The position numbers were made by a program, and so were the translations under genes. A stretch of DNA of 64,000 bases from G965205725 sp965205725. GTDB taxonomy: Bacteria > Pseudomonadota > Gammaproteobacteria > Pseudomonadales > Halieaceae. Location: the NCBI GenBank assembly GCA_965205725.1, contig OZ242189.1:1426001-1490000 (forward strand), given 5' to 3'. A model generated the notes under the pieces. The model was not told the DNA's origin, did no database searches, and saw only the letters and a list, made by a program, of their open reading frames with translations. This document shows, piece after piece, positions 17,410 to 23,817 of the stretch; within the stretch, counting starts at the first letter, position 1, and each line of letters starts with the position of its first letter.

Positions 17410-17727
17410 ATGACCATACAAGACGCCTATATCGCCTATTACGGCCGCCCGGCTGATCCGGGGGGATTGGCCAAGCCGGTGTTGACAGAAGACACTATGG
17501 TTGCGCGACGAGCGTTTAAACCGACCCTGGCCCGCCTGGTGCGGGAGGAACTGGACTATTTGCTGGACCCGGCCGATAGGGACAAGCAGCAGGCGTTGCT
17601 GGCGAGCATCGCCCGGCTCAACCAGGCATCCGACTTGCTGGGGGAGAGCCTGAGCTGGCTGGTGGCGCACGGTGTGCAGGCACACCTGGAGGCCGACCCG
17701 CAGGCCCGCCAAGGGGGGATTAGATGA
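17410..17727 (+). CDS. Chimeric small protein: DUF4214 start joined to an unrelated helical domain
   Basis: The first 18 residues (MTIQDAYIAYYGRPADPG) copy the start of the DUF4214 protein just upstream (YIAYYGRPADP is identical). From residue 20 the sequence changes to a charged helical region unlike DUF4214 (RLVREELDYLLDPADRDKQQ and beyond). It looks like a duplicated 5' end joined to another gene by deletion. The reading frame is intact with a plausible start 12 bases after the previous stop, so it may be expressed. The second half is not recognised. Confidence 0.5.
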   Translation: MTIQDAYIAYYGRPADPGGLAKPVLTEDTMVARRAFKPTLARLVREELDYLLDPADRDKQQALLASIARLNQASDLLGESLSWLVAHGVQAHLEADPQARQGGIR

Positions 17728-17749
17728 GTGGGCGCATGAACCGACACAC

Positions 17750-18031
17750 TCAGGCCGCCGCACGAGCAACAATGGCTTCCTTGAGCCCTTGCATCAGCCC
17801 TTCGAGGCCGGAGACGCGGGCGTTCAGTACATGCATGTCTTCGCGCAGACCGTGGATGTCGGTATGTACGACATCAAACCGCGCATCGACTTTTTTTTCA
17901 AAGGCTTCAAACCGCGCATCGACCTTATCTTCAAACCGATGCAGGTCGGTTCGCAAGGAGCGATTCATGCTCCACACCGCGACCAGGATGGTGGCGGTCA
18001 TACCCAGGATGGCGAGGATTTCAGGGGACAT
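17750..18031 (-). CDS. Small membrane coiled-coil protein (paralogue family)
   Basis: The 93-residue protein has an N-terminal membrane segment (EILAILGMTATILVAVWSM), a coiled coil with an 11-residue period (KVDARFEAFEKKVDARFD) and the C-terminal motif ARVSGLEGLMQGLKEAI. The same layout and tail (GLVEGLSRALL) occur in the protein at 23818-24285. The ATG at 18031 with GGAG upstream is preferred over an upstream in-frame ATG. It is convergent with the 17410 gene. Function unknown. Confidence 0.6.
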   Translation of the reverse strand: MSPEILAILGMTATILVAVWSMNRSLRTDLHRFEDKVDARFEAFEKKVDARFDVVHTDIHGLREDMHVLNARVSGLEGLMQGLKEAIVARAAA

Positions 18032-18130
18032 GGTGATGCTCCGGCGGGTGAAAACGCCAGTGTACCGGAAGTTCAAGGGAATGGACACCGGCGCCAATGT
18101 GGGGCTGGTCAGTCACAGGGGTTATAGCCA

Positions 18131-18214
18131 CTAAAGTTTCGCGCCACGAAGGCCGAGCTTATTAATCAGTGTGATAGTACCCGGTATCACATAGGGATCG
18201 CCGACCACACCCAC
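18131..18214 (-). pseudogene. Truncated Fic-family toxin, N-terminal 27 residues
   Basis: From a GTG at 18214 the frame reads GVVGDPYVIPGTITLINKLG and stops after LRGAKL. GDPYxxPGTxxLxNKLG is the characteristic N-terminus of Fic (AMP-transferase) proteins. Everything after it, including the HPFxxGNGR catalytic motif, is missing. It directly follows a VbhA-like antitoxin fragment, the usual order of VbhA-VbhT/FicA-FicT pairs. This is a dead toxin. Confidence 0.6.
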
Positions 18215-18217
18215 GGG

Positions 18218-18373
18218 CTAACTCATAGCCGAATCGGCAGTGTCCTCACCCACGCTAATGATAGAGGCACCATTCAGGTATTTCTGATCCAGTTCAGCAA
18301 TGGCGTCTTCCGGGCTTACATCCCCACCAAGAACAGCCTTGGCCCGAGTAACTTCCTCGGGCGTCACATGCAA
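18218..18373 (-). CDS. VbhA-like antitoxin, short or 5'-truncated
   Basis: The frame contains ALEGLHVTPEEVTRAKAVLG followed by GDVSPEDAIAELDQKYL, which matches the VbhA antitoxin pattern (LEGL.pt.E......v..GeIs.deAi.e....Y). Good similarity starts near 18394, before any obvious start codon. TTG 18373 or GTG 18367 could initiate a protein of about 50 residues that keeps the C-terminal inhibitory helix only in part. It sits 3 bases before the fic remnant. It is probably a relic. Confidence 0.45.
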   Translation of the reverse strand: MHVTPEEVTRAKAVLGGDVSPEDAIAELDQKYLNGASIISVGEDTADSAMS

Positions 18374-18377
18374 ACCC

Positions 18378-18611
18378 TCAAGCGCCTGTGATACGATGGC
18401 ACATGTCCTGGGCGTATTTGATGAGCGCCGACGCCTGTCTTGATAGCTCAGGCGCCTGCTCTGGATACCTGTGTGTCTCTAATCGCATGGCGTGACCTAG
18501 CTGCTGGTAAAGCTGCCGATAGGATTCAACCGTCTCCCGGGCCGCTACTGCTCCGGCCATAGCCGTCGGTTCTCGCCCTGCCCTTGCACCCGCCCCGACA
18601 GCAGAACGCAT
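18378..18611 (-). CDS. Unknown 77-residue protein
   Basis: The sequence is helical and charged in its C-terminal half (SYRQLYQQLGHAMRLETHRY). It ends just ahead of the VbhA-like fragment and may be the first gene of that former operon. I recognise no family. The alanine/glycine-rich N-terminus suggests that the true start may be downstream, for example at the second methionine (residue 18). Confidence 0.35.
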   Translation of the reverse strand: MRSAVGAGARAGREPTAMAGAVAARETVESYRQLYQQLGHAMRLETHRYPEQAPELSRQASALIKYAQDMCHRITGA

Positions 18612-18664
18612 TAACCCCTGGAAGGTTATACTAAGTATAATGTTTGCGTTATACTATGTATAAC
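18611..18664 (+). promoter_or_regulatory. Toxin-antitoxin promoter with two palindromic operators
   Basis: A -10 box TATAAT (18636-18641) with a weak TTAACC at 18611-18616 precedes the mazEF-like pair. Two related palindromes overlap it: TTATACTAAGTATAA (18626-18640) and GTTATAC-TAT-GTATAAC (18648-18664). The same half site (TTATAC) repeated on the helix suits an AbrB-type antitoxin, which usually represses its own operon together with the toxin. Confidence 0.6.
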
Positions 18665-18705
18665 ACTGTGCGGTAACGGCACTACGACAAAAGACAGGTG
18701 TTGGT

Positions 18706-18960
18706 ATGGACCAGGTTCTGACAATTCGAAAAAGTGGGGGAGCATCAATTGTGAGCCTCCCAAAATCCGCACTGGAGATGCTGGGGCTTTCTGTGGGCCA
18801 AGCCGTTGAGTGGTCGGTAAAGGATCACGCCTTAATTCTGGTGCCCGTGCAGAAAGAAACGTTGGCTTCGCTGCTGGCTGGGGTCACCCGTGAGGTGATG
18901 AAGCCCACCCAGGACGAGCGCGAGTGGATGGGTGGTGAAAAGGGTAAGGAGATTCTTTAA
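18706..18960 (+). CDS. mazE: MazE/AbrB-type antitoxin
   Basis: The 84-residue protein begins with a swapped-hairpin AbrB/MazE DNA-binding domain (IRKSGGASIVSLPKSALEML, residues 6-25). Its C-terminal tail would wrap the toxin. The stop at 18958-18960 touches the GTG start of the toxin gene. It should neutralise the toxin and repress the promoter at 18611-18664. Confidence 0.78.
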   Translation: MDQVLTIRKSGGASIVSLPKSALEMLGLSVGQAVEWSVKDHALILVPVQKETLASLLAGVTREVMKPTQDEREWMGGEKGKEIL

Positions 18961-19305
18961 GTGGCTTATGTTCCAGAAAGAGGGGATGTTGTACAAATCA
19001 ATTTCAATCCCGGTGTGGGCAAGGAGATCATGAAGTTTCGCCCAGCCTTGGTGCTAAGCCCAAAACTTTTTAACGATAAAATAGGGATGGCCTATGTGGC
19101 GCCCATTACCCGCACTGTTCGTGGCATGGGCCTTGAAGTTGTCGTACCAGACTCCATGTCTACGGTTGGGGTTGTTCAGACTTGGCAAGTGCGCTCCTTT
19201 GACTGGGTAGAACGCCAGGCGGTGTTTGTTGAACAGGCTCCCCCTGTCTTTATCAATACCGTATCACAAAAACTTGGCATGATTTTGGGTGTGGGTCATA
19301 CGTGA
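18961..19305 (+). CDS. mazF: MazF/PemK-type endoribonuclease toxin
   Basis: The 114-residue protein matches the PemK/MazF fold: PERGDVVQINFNPGVGKEI at the start, RPALVLSP near residues 28-35, the conserved middle APITRTVRG, and VRSFDWVER near 81. The arginine of RPALVLSP and the T of PITRT correspond to active-site positions of MazF. It starts with GTG immediately after the antitoxin stop. It probably stabilises the ICE by killing or arresting cells that lose it. Confidence 0.8.
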   Translation: MAYVPERGDVVQINFNPGVGKEIMKFRPALVLSPKLFNDKIGMAYVAPITRTVRGMGLEVVVPDSMSTVGVVQTWQVRSFDWVERQAVFVEQAPPVFINTVSQKLGMILGVGHT

Positions 19306-19689
19306 TGCGAGAGATCGCGAAGCGTTCAGACCTGCATTTTAGAGCCCTACGGACACCGAGGAGGCAAATGATGAGCAGCCTTACTGTTAGCCCCGATTAT
19401 AAATTGCACTGTTCTTCGACACGGCACAAGCAAGGGCTTTTTTCGACTGGGTGGGCGATGGCCATCCGAAAGTCGCCGGATAACGAGGCTTGTTGATCAT
19501 CAATCAATGCCACCCGGACTCACCTGTGACCTTGCGAATACTGGACGGCCATGCGATTTTGTACAGCTTGGTGGAATTGGACACGGTCAGCGCAGCACCC
19601 TGGAGATTCAACTATCCTCGCAATGTGTTTCACTGGGCCAACACTGCGGCCCTTCCAATGCAACGATTAAAACATGTGGCCCAAATGTA
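19306..19689. other. Gene-poor remnant region
   Basis: Several short open frames exist on both strands but none has a convincing start, domain or codon pattern. The stretch probably holds decayed insertion or toxin-antitoxin debris between the mazEF-like pair and the HTH gene. Confidence 0.35.
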
Positions 19690-19842
19690 TCATGCAGCGT
19701 GTTTCAGAGCAGCGAACTGCACCTTGACGTTCAGTGCTTTGAGAATCTTCTGGATGGTGCACCACCGGGGCTGGGTATTACCGCTTAGGGTTTTATAAAG
19801 GCTGCTGCGACTCAATCCTAATTCTTCTGCCAACTGCTTCAT
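19690..19842 (-). CDS. Small HTH protein, HigA-like antidote C-terminal domain
   Basis: The 50-residue frame starts MKQLAEELGLSRSSLYKTLS and continues with a helix ending ILKALNVKVQF. This is the helix-turn-helix half of addiction-module antidote proteins (gLSr.sLYk.LSg...p....i.kiLkALg). The usual N-terminal part of about 45 residues is absent. The ATG overlaps the stop of the upstream gene (ATGA), so it is either a coupled short gene or the product of a frameshift. No RelE/HigB-type toxin gene is adjacent. Confidence 0.5.
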   Translation of the reverse strand: MKQLAEELGLSRSSLYKTLSGNTQPRWCTIQKILKALNVKVQFAALKHAA

Positions 19843-20081
19843 ACCTTCACATCACTGGCCTTGGTACACTTCATGAGACGTATCAATTCAGCGTCAGCCC
19901 CTGCCTGCCGCATGGCTCGCAGTAAAGCGGTACGCGCTTCACTAAAGCGGGTAAACGCTCTTTCCCAACCCAGCTCTTTTGCGACGAGAGCAAGCCCAAA
20001 ATCCAGGTCACGCGCATTAACCCGGGCCGCCATCAGCTCGCCTCGTAGCGGCCCGGTGTCATCCCAACCATAGATTTTCAT
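19839..20081 (-). CDS. Unknown 80-residue protein upstream of the HTH gene
   Basis: The protein starts MKIYGWDDTGPLRGEL and has a helical, alanine/arginine-rich body (RDLDFGLALVAKELGWERAF). The ATG has a GGAGAT ribosome site 6-7 bases upstream. Its end overlaps the HTH gene by 4 bases. I do not recognise the family; position suggests a two-gene regulatory or addiction unit. Confidence 0.4.
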   Translation of the reverse strand: MKIYGWDDTGPLRGELMAARVNARDLDFGLALVAKELGWERAFTRFSEARTALLRAMRQAGADAELIRLMKCTKASDVKV

Positions 20082-20135
20082 AGTTATCTCCTAGTGTCCG
20101 GGTTCAGTACCTGCGAGGCCAATCAAACCGCCTTC

Positions 20136-20723
20136 TTATTTCTTGGCCTTGCGGGCAATCTCGACCAGCTTATCTTGGAGTGACTTGTTGTCATCGCGGG
20201 CGGCCTTGAGTTCGGTTTTCAGGTCTCTGATTTGTTCGTCACGGTCATCTACGCGGGCCGTGAGGGCTGCGTTAGTGCTGACCAGCTTGGCACTTTGGCC
20301 GCGTTCTTTTTCTAGTTCTGCTTGTACTTTGTTAACAGCTTGTTGTTTGTCGGCCAGGGTTTCTTCTAGGCGAGTGATCTCGGCCAAGGCCTCGTCACGC
20401 TCGCTAGTGGCAGCCGCAATGGTGGCATCTGCTTCCTGTCTGATGGTTTCAACCGCAGCTGAGGCCAGCTGGCTCGCCGCAGTCCACACCTGCGCCAGGG
20501 AGGTTTCAATGACCCTTTTTAGATCGGCCGGAATTTCCAATCCGGCAGCCACTTCCGCCTTGCGGAATTCTCGCCACTCACGCATCACCGGTGATATGTG
20601 AGATAGCGATCCACCACCCATGCGCTCGCGCACCTGGTCGTTGGTTGGACTCTCGATACCTTCAGCGGCCAGGGCGTTGGCGGCGGCGATGATCTTCTCT
20701 TTGATTGCTGGCTTAACTTTCAT
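20136..20723 (-). CDS. kfrA: KfrA-like DNA-binding protein
   Basis: The 195-residue protein has an N-terminal KfrA DNA-binding domain (residues 1-60, IIAAANALAAEGIESPTNDQ, VRERMGGGSLSHIS) followed by a long alanine-rich coiled coil to the end. KfrA proteins on plasmids act as autorepressors and are linked to partition. The nested inverted repeat just upstream (20737-20776) is the likely operator. Confidence 0.8.
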   Translation of the reverse strand: MKVKPAIKEKIIAAANALAAEGIESPTNDQVRERMGGGSLSHISPVMREWREFRKAEVAAGLEIPADLKRVIETSLAQVWTAASQLASAAVETIRQEADATIAAATSERDEALAEITRLEETLADKQQAVNKVQAELEKERGQSAKLVSTNAALTARVDDRDEQIRDLKTELKAARDDNKSLQDKLVEIARKAKK

Positions 20724-20736
20724 GGTGGCAGCTCTT

Positions 20737-20776
20737 TGTATGTACTGTATGTAGTATCATACAGATAATACATACA
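20737..20776. promoter_or_regulatory. Nested inverted-repeat operator of kfrA
   Basis: An outer pair TGTATGTA (20737-20744) and TACATACA (20769-20776) flanks an inner pair CTGTATG (20745-20751) and CATACAG (20758-20764). The site starts 14 bases upstream of the kfrA start codon and overlaps where a promoter would lie. The repeated TGTATG half site suggests binding of two dimers and autorepression. Confidence 0.55.
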
Positions 20777-20993
20777 TAATACCAGCAACTTTTTTTAAAC
20801 AACACGGTCAAAGACGTTCAGGCCTAGGGGAGCTCACGAGGATTGATGACGCCTACCAGCGAGCACCCTGAAACGCTATACCCCAAAGTGATTCACCGCT
20901 GGCCACACCGACCTTTGTTGTCCCTCAATCCCGGTTGATTGGGCCTGCTAAGGGGCGCACAATGAATCAAATCTCTAAGGATCTGATTCGAGC

Positions 20994-21632
20994 GTGTCCC
21001 CTCCTCCTCCCGCCCCTGAAATGCGTATCTTCTCTTCTACAGGGGAGCGCCTGTATCTCAACGCCCCGGAGCGCCAGGCCTTTCTGAGCGCCCTCGATGA
21101 CGAAGATCCGGCAGACCGAATGTTTTGCCAGGTTCTGCATTACACCGGTTGCCGACCCAGTGAAGCCCTGGCGTTAGTGGTTCGCCGGGTGTTGCTTGAC
21201 GAGCAATCGATTGTGTTGCGGTCACTCAAGAAGCGGAAGGTCGACGGCCGTGGCCGCACCAAACAACCGCACTATCGCACCGTTCCGGTCCCGCCAACGC
21301 TGATTGAGCGCCTGGACCTGGTGTTTGATGTGCGGGCCTGCCAGAAGCGTGGCCGGGGTCTCGATACGGTGCTGTGGTCCATGAGTCGACCCACTGCGTA
21401 CCGCTTAGTGAAGCGTGTGATGGCGCGGGCCGGTATTGTGGGCCAGCAGGCGACCGGCAAGGGTCTGCGCCACGGCTTTGGTGTGGCCATGGTGACGGCC
21501 GCCAAACCGCTGCCGCTGCATATCTTGTCACAGCTCATGGGACATTCAGATACGAAGACCACCGAAATCTATCTACAGGTCGTGGGCGAAGAGAAACGGC
21601 AACTGGTCGCGGATGCCTGGGCGACGGACTAG
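20994..21632 (+). CDS. Short tyrosine recombinase, catalytic domain only
   Basis: The 212-residue protein has the tyrosine-recombinase signature: TGCRPSEAL (first arginine), SLKKRK (lysine), GKGLRHGFG (second arginine; the usual first H of HxLRH is K), MGHSDTKTTEIYLQV (histidine and the tyrosine nucleophile). It lacks the N-terminal core-binding domain of full-length integrases. It starts GTG (20994), or ATG at 21021. It lies far from the tRNA border, so it may serve resolution or an internal element rather than ICE integration. Confidence 0.75.
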   Translation: MSPPPPAPEMRIFSSTGERLYLNAPERQAFLSALDDEDPADRMFCQVLHYTGCRPSEALALVVRRVLLDEQSIVLRSLKKRKVDGRGRTKQPHYRTVPVPPTLIERLDLVFDVRACQKRGRGLDTVLWSMSRPTAYRLVKRVMARAGIVGQQATGKGLRHGFGVAMVTAAKPLPLHILSQLMGHSDTKTTEIYLQVVGEEKRQLVADAWATD

Positions 21633-21868
21633 CTCCATCTTAAGTTTTTGCGGACACCAATATCGGAGCATCCCTGGGACCTGCGAATCGACACGGCGAT
21701 CTCTTCTCTGTAGTCGTGCTCATCAGATAGCTCCTCCACGATCTGACTTGCGATCTGAATGTCTCTCGGCTGCGCCAGCAAACTGTGATCGTTTTGTCTC
21801 CGGTCTTTGTACACGATTCGCCGTCCTTTTGGGTCGATGAACACTTGGTCAAAAATAGGTAGCGGCAT
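21629..21868 (-). CDS. Unknown 79-residue protein
   Basis: The protein starts MPLPIFDQVFIDPKGRRIVYKD and is acidic in the middle (VEELSDEHDYREEIAVSIRR). A GGGGAAG ribosome site lies 5-6 bases before the ATG, and a TATAAT sequence lies 39-44 bases upstream at 21907-21912. It is convergent with the recombinase and overlaps its end by 4 bases. No family is recognised. Confidence 0.45.
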   Translation of the reverse strand: MPLPIFDQVFIDPKGRRIVYKDRRQNDHSLLAQPRDIQIASQIVEELSDEHDYREEIAVSIRRSQGCSDIGVRKNLRWS

Positions 21869-22141
21869 ATTCTTCCCCTGGTCTGATTGACACGTCCATT
21901 ATACAAATGAGGGGGATACCAAATCGGAACCTCGGGAGCTTCGAGGCGATTTAAGCCTATAAAAATAGGGGTAAATGAAAAATATAGCGGGGGTTGACTC
22001 CTAAAAACATAGTGTCATCGAGCATCAAAATGCCCTCCATGGCTCTTGCAGACTAGAGAACATGCGAACAAAAAATATTTTCTCGTCCCTTGATACTAGT
22101 GGCGTCGTGCGACTGAACCGCATGATGACGCACGATGAATA
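21869..22141. other. Non-coding stretch with one hairpin
   Basis: There is no supported gene here. A 7-bp inverted repeat TCGTGCG (22105-22111)/CGCACGA (22129-22135) lies next to leader copy D. A possible -10 TATAAT for the gene at 21629-21868 lies at 21907-21912 (minus strand). Confidence 0.4.
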
Positions 22142-22269
22142 AGACACCAGGCTTGCGCCTCGCCGGGTTTCAGGTATCTTGCCCGGCTTGTTACAGTTGA
22201 GGCTGCAACTGTCACAGTAGAATCGGGTTTCTCAAAAACGCTCTTTGTAAAAACGCTTTTGAGAAACCC
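22142..22269 (-). promoter_or_regulatory. Structured leader RNA, diverged partial copy D
   Basis: The minus strand carries the leader's first hairpin (22193-22212) and pseudoknot. The hairpin stem is ACAGTTG/CAACTGT instead of TCAACTG/CAGTTGA, with both arms changed to keep pairing. The pseudoknot stems are GCCGGG/CCCGGC and GATACC/GGTGTC (one U-G pair), and the GCAA-capped hairpin is kept. A 16-bp near-perfect stem (22225-22240/22254-22269) lies where the other copies have their promoter spacer. The 3' part of the leader is missing, so this is a relic or a stand-alone RNA. Confidence 0.5.
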
Positions 22270-22417
22270 TTGAACCAGTCAAGGGTTCTCGCATCGACAG
22301 GAGCTACTGGAGCGTCACTCTCTCATATTCACCGCCTGTCCACACCCGAGCGCAATTAACACTTGCGTAAAGGGGTACGATTATCACGCCATCGTAGGCT
22401 TGAGCCTGGAATCGGGG

Positions 22418-22707
22418 TTGTCTCCCGCTAAACCCTCTTACCCATAAACCACGTCACAGAAAAGGGCTTAGCGGGAGACAACTAAGGTATCGATCTGTCC
22501 GCAAAAGGGTCTGCGAACAGATCGGCACGAGCCTAGAAAGTGTGCAGGTCTCACGCTGCGGATAGATACGTTCATTCCGAGAGGTCCAAGGAATATCCGA
22601 ACATATCGATAGACTGCGATCCGGCATGGCGTCCGTCAGGCAGGATTTCACGCAGATGTCTGCCGTAGCCCCATTGGGAGCAAGGGTGTCAGTCAACCGG
22701 ACTGACA
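22418..22707. repeat. Cluster of strong hairpins in non-coding DNA
   Basis: Three strong inverted repeats lie in a region without supported genes. A perfect 15-bp stem at 22418-22432/22469-22483 (GTTGTCTCCCGCTAA) is extended by a CCCT/AGGG pair after one mismatch. A 12-bp stem with one mismatch lies at 22492-22504/22513-22525. A perfect 8-bp stem (TGTCAGTC) lies at 22687-22694/22700-22707. Such density suits an origin (oriT or oriV, single-strand initiation) or a large structured RNA. A 124-codon frame running through the region looks accidental. Confidence 0.5.
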
Positions 22708-22748
22708 GCGGGAGTTCAGTGGATGCCAAAGCACAAAGCAATGACATG

Positions 22749-22787
22749 CAAAAATGGGTATCAGAGCACCTGTCGGTGCTCTGATAC
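22749..22787 (-). terminator. Rho-independent terminator after the DUF3577 gene
   Basis: On the minus strand a perfect 13-bp stem (GTATCAGAGCACC, 22787-22775, pairing with 22770-22758) with a 4-base loop is followed by CCATTTTTGC. It lies 24 bases past the stop of the DUF3577 gene and would end its transcript. Confidence 0.75.
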
Positions 22788-22811
22788 GTTAATGCCAGCA
22801 TAAAAGCCAGC

Positions 22812-23435
22812 TCAGCTTGCCTGGGCAAGCACCGGGCGAACCCAGGCCATAAGACTCCGATCCCATTGGTAACCCTCTTGCTTGAGGGCTTCTTTCTGGG
22901 TCTGGAAGTCCGCTGCGTCCGGGTCCAGTTTCACCATTTCATTGGCAGGTGAATCGTCGACCGTGGGCGTTACCTCCTCAGACACCCCAGATTGCTCCTG
23001 AGCGTCTTCGGATACGCCATCCGCTGCGGATGTGTCATCCTCAGCAGGGCGTTGGTAAACCACCTCACCATTGACTTTCATCGTAGGCAAACCAATCAAT
23101 ACACCCTTGAGGGATGCACCTGGTTGCCCTTCATTCTTGCCTCTCTGGAAGATAAACGGTGTCACACGCAGTGAACCGATATCCATCGCGGCAAGCACCT
23201 TGACGTTGTCGTCATTGATGGCATCGAAATTCGCCGTGATAACCTCAATGGCGTTTTCACCCTTTACGGTCAGGTCCATGTATACATAGCGAGGGCTCTC
23301 GGAAGAACCTTCTAACAGGGAGACCCGAACCGCCAGGAATGAACGACCACCTTCCAGCTTCACTTGACGTGCGCTGTTGACGTAGCCGTAGCCTTTGGTT
23401 ATGACATTGAAGTATTGCTGTTGTGTATTACTCAT
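22812..23435 (-). CDS. DUF3577 (STY4534-type) ICE protein
   Basis: The 207-residue protein has a DUF3577 domain in the first 130 residues (YFNVITKGYGYVNSARQV, VSLLEGSSESPRYVYMDL, SLKGVLIGLPTMKVNGEVVY). This domain is found in a conserved single-gene family of PFGI-1/SPI-7-type islands annotated as an ICE replication protein. An acidic linker and a short C-terminal domain (YQWDRSLMAWVRP) follow. The ATG has GAGGAAA upstream. It lies behind structured leader copy B and ends at the terminator at 22749-22787, so it is a single-gene transcript. Confidence 0.8.
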   Translation of the reverse strand: MSNTQQQYFNVITKGYGYVNSARQVKLEGGRSFLAVRVSLLEGSSESPRYVYMDLTVKGENAIEVITANFDAINDDNVKVLAAMDIGSLRVTPFIFQRGKNEGQPGASLKGVLIGLPTMKVNGEVVYQRPAEDDTSAADGVSEDAQEQSGVSEEVTPTVDDSPANEMVKLDPDAADFQTQKEALKQEGYQWDRSLMAWVRPVLAQAS

Positions 23436-23672
23436 AGTGATTTCCTCATAGAAAGAAATCGGAGATACACCACAACCCCACAGGGGACAGTGATATATCC
23501 CCGATGGGTTGGATTACAGCTTAGTTTTTGAAGCAACCCCTAAAAGGGGTGCAAGATACCAGGCTTGCGCCTTGCCGAGTCTCGGGTATCACGCTCGGCT
23601 TTAAAAGTTCAACTGAGGATGCAGTTGACACATTTGCCCTTTTAATTCTCCTCTTGCACGGCCAAATGTCAA
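23436..23672 (-). promoter_or_regulatory. Structured leader RNA, copy B, of the DUF3577 gene
   Basis: The minus-strand promoter is TTGACA (23672-23667), a 16-base spacer and GAGAAT (23650-23645). The leader of about 200 bases carries the hairpin at 23610-23627. The pseudoknot stems are 23599-23594/23579-23574 and 23590-23585/23560-23555, around a GCAA-capped hairpin (23572-23561). A CCCC/GGGG hairpin and a GGGGA/TCCCC hairpin follow, the latter closed by CAACCC/GGGTTG. It ends at the ribosome site of the DUF3577 gene, so it could control that gene's translation. The sequence from 23673 to about 23750 is shared with copy 1. Confidence 0.62.
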
Positions 23673-23817
23673 GCCGTTATTGGCATCAACCAATTTAAAG
23701 AACTGTTCCAGATTGGCCAAGGGGTTTCAAGGTACGCTGTCGACTGACAGGCTCCAGACATTGAGCCAGAAAAATAGATTGGCAGCTCACCCCGAGGGGC
23801 AAGCTGCAGGTTGTCGG

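Noticed and set aside
19490..19798. Two overlapping plus-strand frames of about 100 codons
   Set aside because: They disagree in phase, overlap the HTH gene on the other strand and show no domain or ribosome site.
20994..21632. The ICE integrase
   Set aside because: It lacks the core-binding domain and lies about 29 kb from the tRNA border and in the interior of the element; the true integrase is expected beyond the left edge.
22454..22828. A 124-codon gene on the minus strand
   Set aside because: It runs through the hairpin block and the DUF3577 terminator, overlaps the DUF3577 gene end, and has no domain or ribosome site.
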